A stretch of 64,000 nt of DNA from Conoideocrella luteorostrata (taxonomy: Eukaryota; Ascomycota; Sordariomycetes; Hypocreales; Clavicipitaceae). The first letter of the stretch is position 1. Each line of letters begins with the position of its first letter. The stretch is taken from NCBI GenBank assembly GCA_032433595.1, contig JASWJB010000182.1, positions 1-64,000 on the forward strand, read 5' to 3'. The notes under the pieces were generated by a model. That model ran no database searches and was not told the DNA's origin. It saw nothing but the letters and a program-made list of their open reading frames with translations. Position numbers and translations under genes: made by a program. Positions 35,201 through 45,315 of this stretch are shown here, one piece after another.

Positions 35201-38200
35201 GCGGCCTGGTACGCCCGGCGCCATGAGGAGGGGTGCGCCGGATGTCATGGGAGCGACAACACCAACAGCTGGAACTAAGTTTCTGACGAAGAGACAGCTT
35301 GGCACGCGGGTACTCGGTATGTATTCCCGCATTCTGTGTGAAAAAGGGAACTTGAATCACATCAAGAAGTTTGCCAGAACGGTTACAAACAAGGTGCGTC
35401 AACTTCAGATCACTTCCATGAAGGCTTCTCTAATCATTTTGAAGTGGCTGCTGTATCTTCTAGCAGAAGATGACGCAGAAGTTGTAATGCAAGGCTGCAG
35501 AGTACTTGCTCGGCTGCTTGTATCTCATGGATCTGGCTATACATCAAAATTTGCCGGTAAATCCGGTGGCTTTACTATCATGGCGAATAGATTGAAACGA
35601 TTCTGGGGCAATACCAAGCTGTGGCCGATATGCTTCAGTATTCTCTTTGGCTATGATTCTGCCAACATTAATATGGAACAAGGAGTCGACCCGTCTTCTC
35701 TGCTCGCTCTCTTTTCTAAGCGAAGAGTGGTATATCCGGAATCTCTGGTCATTATAACCTCCATGCTTCAACACGGACTCAAGGACGCAGTGAAGCGTCA
35801 AGATGACCCTAATTCTCCTACTAAGCGCAGTGGAAACAATGAGCCCGCCTGCGGGAATTCAGATCTATCAATAGCCATAGCAGACAAAGGTAAGCCACGT
35901 TCTTGACCTACCCCTTTCCTCATATTGTGCTAACATGAGGAGCAATAACAGTATCAAGCGAACGCGAAGCCTCGGAAATCCAAGAAGATGTCTTACTTCG
36001 AGTTATACGCTTTTTATTGGATCTCCATGAGCGATCGCCGGACTTTCGAGACTTTGCTCTCTCGTCGGAGTGGATCCGGATGCTCCTCATAGCAGTTTAC
36101 CCTTGCGTCGTTAGCACTGACACCGTAACACCAGAGGTTGAGCTGAACTCGCGAGATTCGGCCCTGACTTTTGACGGTACCGATGTTATTATTCGACCAA
36201 TGGGTAGCGGCTCCGCCCCTACACCAATTGTTCGAACCAGCAGCGTTGATGTTTTGCCATCACCGCAATCAACTCCTCCTAAAGGCACTCCACTGCGAAG
36301 AGCATCATCGTTTGTTCTCTTGACAACCCATAAAACCACTTCCGCGGCTCGCTCGCAACCGGAATTGACCCAACCACAAATCAAGGATGCAAGTGAACAG
36401 TTGTCTGGTGGGCCAATCCTCGAAGGAGTATTGGAACTTGTACTGCGAGTGTTTTTAGATCAAGTTTGGAACCGAAAAGACTTCTCCGGGTTTGCCCTGT
36501 TCACTAAAGTTCCTCCGGGATTCCAGGAACACCAGGCATATTTCGAATCGTTTGTGTTAAAGAGGCTGATTGGTCAGGTTACTTGCAACATACATCTCAA
36601 CCAAAAGTCCCTCTGCGAGCCTCGCATATTGACCAATATTTCGCGGCTTTGTGCACAGATGTCTGAAGCCATTTTCGAAGGGTGGTTTATTGATGGTGTT
36701 GAGGTCATGATTGACTTTAGCGGCTCCGTTTTGGAGTATTTGCAGCGTCCGGATATTTCGAAACTTAAGAGTGTTCGTCTGTGTAGTCAAGCTGTATCAA
36801 CCATCAGAAACTGTCTGCTCAGAGTCATTCTCCTCAAGCTTTCTGACATAGACAATGGGCAAATTGGGGAGAGAGCAGCCAAAGACTTCATGAATAAGCT
36901 TGCGTATTGGCAAATGTCGATCCTTGAATGCTTTGGCTATGACGACGAATATCTTAGGCTCTTTTGGTACCAGTTGTACATGAAACTGATTGATGATAAA
37001 ACGTCCATCCGGGTCGCTGCGGCCAACTTCTTAAGGATTATTATGGTGCAGAAGCCCGAAGAAACAGTGGCGCTCATACGATCATGCATGACCCCAGACC
37101 AACGACAACTATCTCGGGATTTCCAAAAGCTAACCGAGGTAGATGATGACACGTTTGTCCTCTGGGTCGATAAACATAGACCATCGCTGGATGGACTCTT
37201 CTTCGGAAATATGGCAAAAACTTGGGAGGATTTTGTCAGCGTTGAAAACCAGCGGACGCACGAGACCGCTAGGAATCGACTCAACAAGCGCAAAGATAGG
37301 CTGAGGTCGTGGTACTCAGAAGTGGTCACCGCTGACAGAATCCTTCTTAACCACGACGTTGGCAACAGTGCATGGATGAAGAGTATATTCAACTCGGAGT
37401 ACTTCAAGTACCAAAGGCTCCTCCAGGACCAGCAGGATGACATGGCTTACCTAGGAGCGGCCTATCGCAAGATGGAAAAGGACTTGAGGCGGCCGGGTGC
37501 CGTATTCAGTGAGTCTTCTGCATTGAACTGGAAGCTCGATAGAACCGAAGGCAGAAACCGAATGCGCTTAAGGCTGCTTCCAGATGCGTCGGGCATTGGG
37601 GAAAAGTATCAATCTAAGAAAAAGGCGATGGAGGCCGCTTCTGTGCCACTTAGAGTCAATACTGCTATCAAAACCGATGCATCCGCTAGAATGCCCAGCC
37701 GTGCTTCGCTATCCACTAATGCTACTGCCCCGAACGATAACATGACGGTTGAAACTGATTCCGCTGCGAGTAAACACGATTCCGCTTTTATGCCTGAGGA
37801 CGACTTTGAGCTGGTAGATGACCCGAATGAGCCAGTCGACGGGGAAGAGACATTTGAGGACAAGAATCGGAAGGTGATGCGCCGATTAGAGCAGGGAGAC
37901 CAAGTCCAGGCTGCTTTTAACATGTCTCGAATCACTGGCCTCGAAGCCTGCGAAGGCATTCTCATTGTCGGCAAAGATGCCTTGTACATGATGGACAATG
38001 TTTTCCAGTGTGCAAGCGGGGACATTGTCAATGTTTGGCAAGCACCTCAAGAAGAGCGAGATCCCTTTACCATGGTTGTGACTGGAGCCAAGACGCTCGA
38101 AAAACGTCAAAATGCGGGAATGCGCGACCAAGACTCTCGCCACTGGAAGTGGCACGACGTGATTAGTTTCTCGAAGCGACGGTTTCTTTTCAGAGATGTG

Positions 38201-40409
38201 GCAATTGAAATCTTCTTCACCGATGGCAGGAGCTATCTGCTTACAATGATTAACTCTACCACTCGAGACGAGGTGTATGCCAAACTCTTAAATAAAGCTC
38301 CACATACAAATACAACCAACGCCTTGCCAAACCCCGAGGATGCTTGGCGACTTGAAGCACTAAAGACTTTTGACGAATTCCCCCAAGGCTTTGGCGCCGG
38401 CCTGGGGTCGAGAATAGGGACTCTCTTCAATTCATCACCATCGAATCCAATCGTGAAGCGATGGCAAAAGGGTGAAGTGTCGAACTTTCACTATCTCATG
38501 ATGGTCAATACAATGGCTGGGCGTACCTTCAATGATTTGACGCAATATCCTGTTTTCCCGTGGATTCTTGCTGATTATACAAGCGAAGACTTGGACCTCG
38601 AGGACCCGGCAACGTTCAGGGACTTGTCGAAGCCAATGGGTGCCCAAACACAGTCCAGAGTCCCAGGGTTCATGGAGACATACAGTGCGCTAAAGGAGAT
38701 TGGACAAACACCGTTTCACTACGGCACTCACTATTCGTCGGCCATGATTGTAAGCTCATACCTCATTCGACTGCCCCCTTTCGTTCAATCGTATCTTCTT
38801 GTCCAGGGCGACAGCTTTGATCACGCAGATCGGCTGTTTCAATCTGTCGGTGACGCGTGGGCATCTGCATCCTCCAAGAATAAGACAGACGTGAGAGAGT
38901 TGATTCCCGAGTTTTTCTGTCTTCCCGAATTCCTGACCAATATCAATGGCTATGATTTTGGCCGTCGACAGAGTACTGGAGCTAAAGTAGATCATGTCAA
39001 GCTTCCTCCTTGGGCAAAAGGCGACCCCAAAATTTTTATCGCAAAACACCGTGAAGCTTTGGAAAGTCCGTATGTAAGCGAGAACTTGCATCACTGGATT
39101 GATCTTGTGTTCGGATATAAGCAAAGAGGAGAGACTGCTGTGGAGAACCTCAATGTTTTTCACCATCTTTCGTACGCGGGTGCGAGCGACTTGGACAGGA
39201 TTACTGATGTCAATGAAAGGGCTATAACAGCTGGCGTGATTCATAACTTTGGACAAACGCCACACCAAGTTTTCACGAAACCACATCTTTGCCGGGAATA
39301 CAACCAAAGCCCAATCAGAAGACTAGACGCTTCTATTTTCTCCCTCAGCTGCTTGCCGCGACCGCTGCTAGGTAAAAACTCTGTGCATGCTGACTATTTT
39401 GTTATTGCCAAACTAACCTTGGTTTAGAGAGTCATGAACGAGTGGCGTCTTTAGTCTATGCGCCTAAACTAGATCGACTGTTGTGTGCTTCTCCATTCCG
39501 TCTCAATTTCGCGCCATACGACAAGTTTCTCGAATGGGGCTACGCCGACAGTAGCATCCGATTCTTCTTTAGCGATAATCGAAAGGTAAGCTTCCTCCTT
39601 GCGTCACATATTTCTCAGATGACTGACATATAGCAGCCTGCTGGATTATATGAGAATCTCCACATAGGACAAATTTCGTGCGCTTGTTTTGCAGACTCCA
39701 AGACACTTATCACTGCGGGTGAGGATTGTGTGGTGTCGGTGTACACAGTACACACAACCCCTGGTAAACCAGTAGAGCTTGTTCCAAGATCGAGTGTGTT
39801 TGGCCACAAGACGCTCGTTACAGCCATTGCGGTCAGCAAGGCTTTCAGTACTTTTGTCACGGCTTCAGCGGATGGACAGGCTTTCCTCTGGGACCTCAAC
39901 CAGCTCACATTTATACGCAAGCTTCCCTTGGTGCGACATGTGGAATGCGCAGCCATGAACAATGTTTCTGGAGAGGTGTTACTTTGTTCAGGCCCAAATG
40001 TCCTTCTTTACTCATTGAACGGAGCGCTCATCCTGGACCAAAATGTCTGCGCAGAGGGGGATGATTACGTGCATTCCTGCGCGTTTTACGAAGGTGCTGG
40101 TAACGAGTGGCTTGAGAATTGTCTTATCTTTACTGGCCACAGTAAGGGACGAGTCAATGTTTGGCGAAAATGTGTTTTGGCGGGCAGGTGGACCTTGGAG
40201 TTGCTGAGAAGGTTGGATCATGCTGATTCTAAGAACGACAAGGAGGAGAATACCGATGCCGGAATTACGTGTATAGCGCCAATGCCGACTTGTATATATA
40301 CAGGAGACGAAGATGGCAGGGTGGTAAGGTTACATGCTGCAAGTGCTATTTTCTATCGTGCTGACAATGTCTACAGTATGAGTGGAACTTTGGACGAGGA
40401 GACCGATAG
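32297..40409 (+). CDS. BEACH-domain WD40 protein (neurobeachin/LYST/Bph1 family)
   Basis: Six exons: 32297-34934, 34996-35889, 35952-39371, 39428-39585, 39637-40323 and 40377-40409, giving about 2,609 aa. The introns are 61, 62, 56, 51 and 53 bp. The N-terminal half is helical, armadillo-like sequence. A ConA/LamG-like insert lies near 376-570 (AGYTFTAWFRVENFDP). The PH-BEACH module spans roughly 1,790-1,960. The BEACH domain spans about 2,000-2,295 (PIVKRWQKGEVSNFHYLMMV, TQYPVFPWILADY, FHYGTHYSSAMIVSSYLIRL). WD40 repeats fill 2,317 to the end (ASADGQAFLWDL, TGHSKGRVNVWR, TGDEDGRVYEWNF). The last intron is easily missed: reading through GTAAGG at 40324 loses the YEWNFGRGDR ending. The family acts in membrane traffic and vacuole or lysosome-related events. 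Exon 5 may start three bases earlier (see findings). Confidence 0.95.
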
Positions 40410-40856
40410 AGTCTGGTATTCTCTGGCCGAAAGGGGCGAGCCAGCCACGACAGCTTGCTGTCTTTGAAAGATGATGACTGCACGCGATACCATCTAGACA
40501 CTAAACGTTAACGGCCGCATATGACGACATAGCATGCAATGGGGTTTTTGGAACAACGTAGATTTGGACATGGCAACGGTGGGCTCTCTCCAAAAGACTT
40601 TGGGGCGGTGACGCAGCCGATATTTCGGGAATTGTTTGTAGACGAAGTCAATTTCAATAAAAAAAATATATGGCATTGAGTGCATGTGGATGGTATTATT
40701 GGGCCCCATCCTCGGCAATTTTGGTACTTTGGACTCGAAAAGAGCCGTTGGTTTTGTACACGTATCACGACAGGGGTGCGCATCGTCGTGCTGGAATCCC
40801 TATCATTGTTCATCTCGTCCTCCTCCTCCCTTGTCTCCTATAGTTTCGTTTCGCAT
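40410..40856. other. Spacer between convergent stops
   Basis: Both flanking genes end here, so the segment holds two 3' UTRs. An AATAAA signal on the plus strand at 40657-40662 (CAATAAAAAAAATATATGG) is a plausible polyadenylation signal for the BEACH gene. Confidence 0.5.
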
Positions 40857-41179
40857 CTAGTCATCGTAGCCAGCCAATTGTTTCCGTGGACCGTTAGGAA
40901 CTAAAAAATCGAGTCAGTCCAGCCTCTCCCGGTTACCGGTCGCACATGTCTTTCAGTTATCGGCATTGGTATGCTGGGAACAAGGCATAACTCACCGGGA
41001 TATGTAACTGGCACAGGTGCGGGGTCAACATCGCCGAAATACTTTCGAATTGGAGGCACAATAGGCATGGCAATCGGGCCAGCGGCACCAATCATGACGG
41101 ACCAGAAGAGGGCGGGACGCTCGCGAGCAGCCCAGCGGCAGTACTTCAGGGGCGTGGACCAGAAGATAGGGGTGGACAT
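40857..41179 (-). CDS. nuo9.5: NADH:ubiquinone oxidoreductase 9.5 kDa subunit (NDUFA3-like)
   Basis: Two exons, 41179-40996 and 40900-40857, with a 95-bp phase-1 intron give 75 aa. The protein begins MSTPIFWSTPLKYCRWAARE and continues RPALFWSVMIGAAGPIAMPI, the single membrane segment of the family, then PPIRKYFGDVDPAPVPVTYP. The short second exon adds VPNGPRKQLAGYDD. Length, the RWA..ERPALFWS block and the VPPIR motif match the fungal NUO9.5 accessory subunit of mitochondrial complex I. It is an inner-membrane protein of the complex's membrane arm and has no catalytic role. It shares a 480-bp divergent upstream region with WBP1. Confidence 0.92.
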
Positions 41180-41658
41180 GATGGCCTGTGAGCGGATAGA
41201 GAGTCGGTTAGCTGACGGATTGGTTCGTAAGTAGGAAGTCAGACGTGAGGGCGCTGTACTCTACGGGGCTGGGAGGTTGTTGGCATAGACCGACGAGATA
41301 TCCGGAGCTTTGGTGGACGAGTGCAACTGGTGATGAAAAGGTCGCCGGAAAAAGTCTGTTCCGAGAGGTTATGCACGGCGGCCGAAACGGAGTACGGAGT
41401 TGCACCCAGTAAGTCGCTAGCAAGCCGGGCACTAACTAGCGCAGCAAAAGCACACACCTGTCGTCAACCCCCCCACACGAGACGTAGCTCCAGCGAGGCT
41501 ACGTATCCCCAAAGCCAAGGAGAGGCTTCCGCTTAAAGAGAACAGCTCGGCTCGGACAAGTTGCGTCAATAACCATCCTTACCAGCCTCGAATTGGTCGC
41601 GCGAATCACTCTGAAGCGGAGAATACATAATAACAAGCGGTGGAGTGACAATTTCATC
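41180..41658. promoter_or_regulatory. Shared divergent promoter of nuo9.5 and wbp1
   Basis: The two start codons are only 479 bp apart and point away from each other, so their promoters must overlap. A degenerate copy of the dispersed element (CGGAGTACGGAGTT) sits near 41388-41401. No TATA box is obvious. Confidence 0.5.
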
Positions 41659-43233
41659 ATGTGGTCGATTTTAAGCGCGGCCATCTTTCTCTTCGCCGCT
41701 GCAGTGTCGGCTGCAAGCACGGCTGGAAATCGACTGCTCGTGGTGCTGGATGATGTTGCGGAGAAGGATAACTACAAACAGTTCTTTGGGGACTTGTCAG
41801 GTAAGAGTGGCCGGTCCGTTGACAAAATTGTCTCACTATTCCAGGAATTGGCTCATCATCGGAGCAATTGAAAGTGCTGACCAGAAGCTTGCAGAGAGAG
41901 GATACCAGATTACCTACGAGACACCGAGAAGTGAACATGTCAAGTTATTCCATTTAGGGGAGAGGACATGTGATCATTTGGTGTTTTTGCCGGCCAAAGT
42001 TAAGGGTAAGTTTTTCTTATGTTGCTACAACTTAGCTGTTGTTTATGCTGACAAAGATAGCTCTCGGTCCAAACTTGACACCTAATATCCTCGTCGACTT
42101 TATCAACGCGAAAGGCAACATCCTCGTTGCGTTGTCTTCTACAACCCCAACTTCCTCGTCCCTGACATCCCTCCTAGCCGAGATCGACATTGCGCTTCCC
42201 GCTGAGCGGACTGGCACTGTCGTTGACCATTTCAACTACGATACTGTCTCTGCTGCCGAAACCCACGATGTCCTCGTTCTCGATGCTCCTACCAATGTTC
42301 GTCCCGGGCTCAAGAATTACTTTGAAGTTCCTGGTGTACTGTCTTTCCCTCATGGCGCCGGACATACTCTTGGCTCTGGTGCCCTCCTGACGCCAGTTAT
42401 TCGCGCTCCTTCTACGGCATACAGCTACAATCCCAAGGACCAGGCCGACGCCGTTGACCCAGAGGAGCTGTTTGCTGCAGGTAAGCAGCTCGCTTTGGTA
42501 TCAGTCTTCCAGGCACGCAATTCTGCTCGATTGTCGATTGTGGGATCCGCTGAAATGCTCCAGGACAAGTGGCTAGATGCAAAGGTCTCCCGGCCTGAGG
42601 GCAAAAAAGTCACGCCTGAAAACCGCGAATTTGCCAAGAGACTTTCTGGCTGGACTTTCCAGGAGATTGGTGTTTTGAGGGTGAACAAGATTGAGCATCA
42701 GCTCAAGGGGGATAATGAGACGAACCCTGAAATCTATCGTATCAAGAACGATGTCGTGAGTTAAACCGCTGGAGTCGTCTGAGAATGTCATTTCGAACTA
42801 ACATGGCTTGCAGTCCTATAGTATATCTCTCTCCGAATATTCCTGGAATTCCTGGGAGCCCTACACTGTCCCCTCTTCCGACGAGCTCCAACTTGAATTC
42901 TCCATGCTGTCGCCATTCCACCGCCTGAACTTGAAGGCCATATCTGTTGTTGCTGGATCTGCCACCGTCTACGGCACCACTTTTACGCTGCCTGACCAAC
43001 ACGGCATCTTCAACTTCAAGGTCAATTACAAGCGCCCCTTCCTGACGTACCTCGAAGAGAAGAACACCGTCAGTGTGCGCCACATTGCGCACGATGAGTG
43101 GCCCAGAAGTTACGTTATTTCTGGAGCCTGGCCTTGGATTTCGGGCATTGCGGCGACAGTGTCTGGATTTGTGGGATTTTGTGCCATTTGGATGTACAGC
43201 AAGCCTGCTGATCTGAAGAGCAAGACTAAGTAA
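41659..43233 (+). CDS. wbp1: Oligosaccharyltransferase 48 kDa subunit WBP1
   Basis: Four exons: 41659-41800, 41895-42005, 42061-42755 and 42814-43233, giving 455 aa. The introns are 94, 55 and 58 bp. A cleavable signal (MWSILSAAIFLFAAAVSAAS) is followed by NRLLVVLDDVAEKDNYKQFF. The spliced reading continues DLSERGYQITYETPRSEHVK and LFHLGERTCDHLVFLPAKVK, then ALGPNLTPNILVDFINAKGN, all classic DDOST/WBP1 motifs. One C-terminal membrane helix lies near 422-443 (WPWISGIAATVSGFVGFCAI). The tail KSKTK has Lys at -3 and -5, the KxKxx ER-retrieval signal. The protein is a non-catalytic subunit of the ER complex that transfers glycan to Asn. The acceptor of intron 1 is at 41894 (CTTGCAG); two upstream AGs break the frame. 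Confidence 0.95.
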
Positions 43234-44514
43234 AGCGTCCAGGGGGTGGATGATGACCAATGGCGAAAATGTACGATTCAGATGGTGGGTGTAAGGAGTG
43301 TAGAGTCCATGCGCATAGGAAAATGAGTGATAGATTACGTTGTGCTGTGGATAGATGGAAGCATTTACTGAAACAGCATGATTGACATTAAGACATAAAA
43401 ACAGGAGTATGTATTGCGGGTAATAAATACACACATCTAAGAACAAGATAACAGAAATTGAAAGTTGCCCTCAGATTAGCTCTCTTACGTTCTCACTGAC
43501 AACGCGCGACCCGACCCTCTCAGGCCGTGGACATACTCCATTCGCCGCTGTTGCCTGCAAATTTGGCTTTTTGGACGGTTGATCATCACTGGGCTCTTTC
43601 TGTTTGTTTCGTTCCCCCCTCCCTCCACCTTTCTTTAACCAGCCTGCTCCGATTGAAAACTACAATTTCGTACATCATACTTTTTCATGCTTTAGACCGA
43701 TGATATAAAGCGATGAAGAAGTTATCTTGTGGATGCATGTCTGTCATTGCGGCCTGTGGGTTAAAGGGGTGTGGAAGGGATAGGATAAACTGCTCAGATC
43801 TCTGTTCTTAGGCCTGGTCCTTTGCGTGGCGGTTCGTTGGGATACCTGTTGATGGGTAAAAACCGGCCAGGCATCGTTTCGGCGTGATGGTTATCTTCAC
43901 CGCAGGTTGGTGCGAGAGGGACTTGATAATGACTTGGGGGGAGTTAGCGGGGGTCCGTTTGAGATTTAAGGCAATGAGGAGAAACAGAGAAGCAGAAGTA
44001 GAAAACAAGCACTTGCTTCTCTATGCTTTTTCTTTTTCTTTTCAACTCGTCTGAAGATGAAATGCAGACTGCATATGTTTGAATCGCGAGAGAGTTCAGC
44101 TCTCTGTGGTTGAATGCGATGCGATGTCCTGACTAGTAATGAACAAAGGGGGTCACTATTTCGAAGCATGAGAGATGACAAAGCGGCGGAAATATCCGTT
44201 TAAATATCTCTTGGTATTCAGATAGCTTGGAGTGCACCATGCTTGATGGTAGAAGTTTTGCAAGTGGAAATTCCAAAGGAGAAGAGTGGTGTGAGTGTAG
44301 GCTGAGTTGGAGACAGACTGAAAGTTCAACTGTGCAGAAGAAGGGTGGAGGTGGGCTGATAGATATGGTTAGTGCCAATGTGAAGCCCCACTTTTACTTG
44401 TCGACACTTGTGAAGCTGCAAACCTGCGCATAGCATCCTTAAGCCGCCAGTCACTGGGAAATACGTCTTCTTCTCCTCGGCCATTTAGCATCTCACCGTC
44501 CAGAATCCGGCAAA
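43234..44514. other. Intergenic region
   Basis: This holds the WBP1 3' UTR, with an AATAAA at 43423-43428, and the ISY1 promoter. The few open frames are short and lack domains. A minus-strand frame at 42742-43446 is antisense to WBP1 exon 4 and is not coding. Confidence 0.45.
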
Positions 44515-45315
44515 ATGGTAATCAAACTAAACCTCAAACTCCACAAAATTCCAAGAAATGTTAGCTGACCCCTCCGCCAGGCGCGCAACTCAGAAAAAGC
44601 CCAATCCATGCTCTTTCGTTTCCGCGAAGCCCAAGCCGCAGAATTAGGTATCATCGATGTCGGCCGCTCCCGCCGCCCCAAGCTCATCACAGAAGTTGAA
44701 TCCGTACCCCTCTGCGAAAAATGGCGCGGCCAAGTCCTCAAGGAGATCTCCCGCAAGGTCTCGCGCATCCACGATCCGGTGCTAAGCGATTACCAGATCC
44801 GCGATCTCAACGACGAGGTCAACAAGCTGATGCGCGAAAAACACATGTGGGAAGTGCAAATACGGAATCTAGGAGGGCCGAATTACATGCGTTCGGGTGG
44901 CAGAATATACGACGAGGAGGGACGGGAAATACCAGGCGGTGGGAAGGGGTACAAGTATTTTGGGCGGGCGAAGGAGTTGCCTGGCGTGAAGGAGTTGTTC
45001 GAGGCGGCCAAATCGAAGAACCAGCAGGACAAGAAGCCGTTGGAGGATAAAAGGGAAATTAGGAGGAACGTGGATGCGGCGTATTACGGGTATGCTCCTG
45101 GGGAGGAGGACGACAAGTTGCTGGAGTATGAGGCTGAGAAGGAGAGGCAGGCGTTGGCGAATCTGTTGAAGAACGGGCCACAGGAGCCACCCGAGGGGTG
45201 GGAGCCGTTGCCTGGGGATAATGGAGATGGTCAAATTTGGAGGTTGCCGACGATGGAGGAGGTCCAGGAGGAGCTGATTGAGAGAAGGAGGCGGAAGCTG
45301 CTGGATCAGCTGTAA
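44515..45315 (+). CDS. isy1: Pre-mRNA-splicing factor ISY1
   Basis: Exon 1 supplies only the ATG (44515-44517). A 63-bp phase-0 intron (GTAATC donor, TAGCTGAC branch-like site, CGCCAG acceptor) follows, then exon 2 at 44581-45315, giving 245 aa. The spliced start MARNSEKAQSMLFRFREAQA is the invariant ISY1 N-terminus. Further family blocks are RRPKLITEVESVPLCEKWRG, VSRIHDPVLSDYQIRDLNDE and NKLMREKHMWEVQIRNLGGP. ISY1 belongs to the NineTeen/Prp19-associated spliceosomal complex and influences splicing fidelity. The C-terminal part is charged and ends with RRRRKLLDQL. The call is secure; an annotation lacking the micro-exon would start wrongly at the internal Met at 44608. Confidence 0.96.

Noticed and set aside
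42742..43446. 234-aa minus-strand open frame.
   Set aside because: Antisense to WBP1 exon 4, which is clearly coding; a shadow frame.
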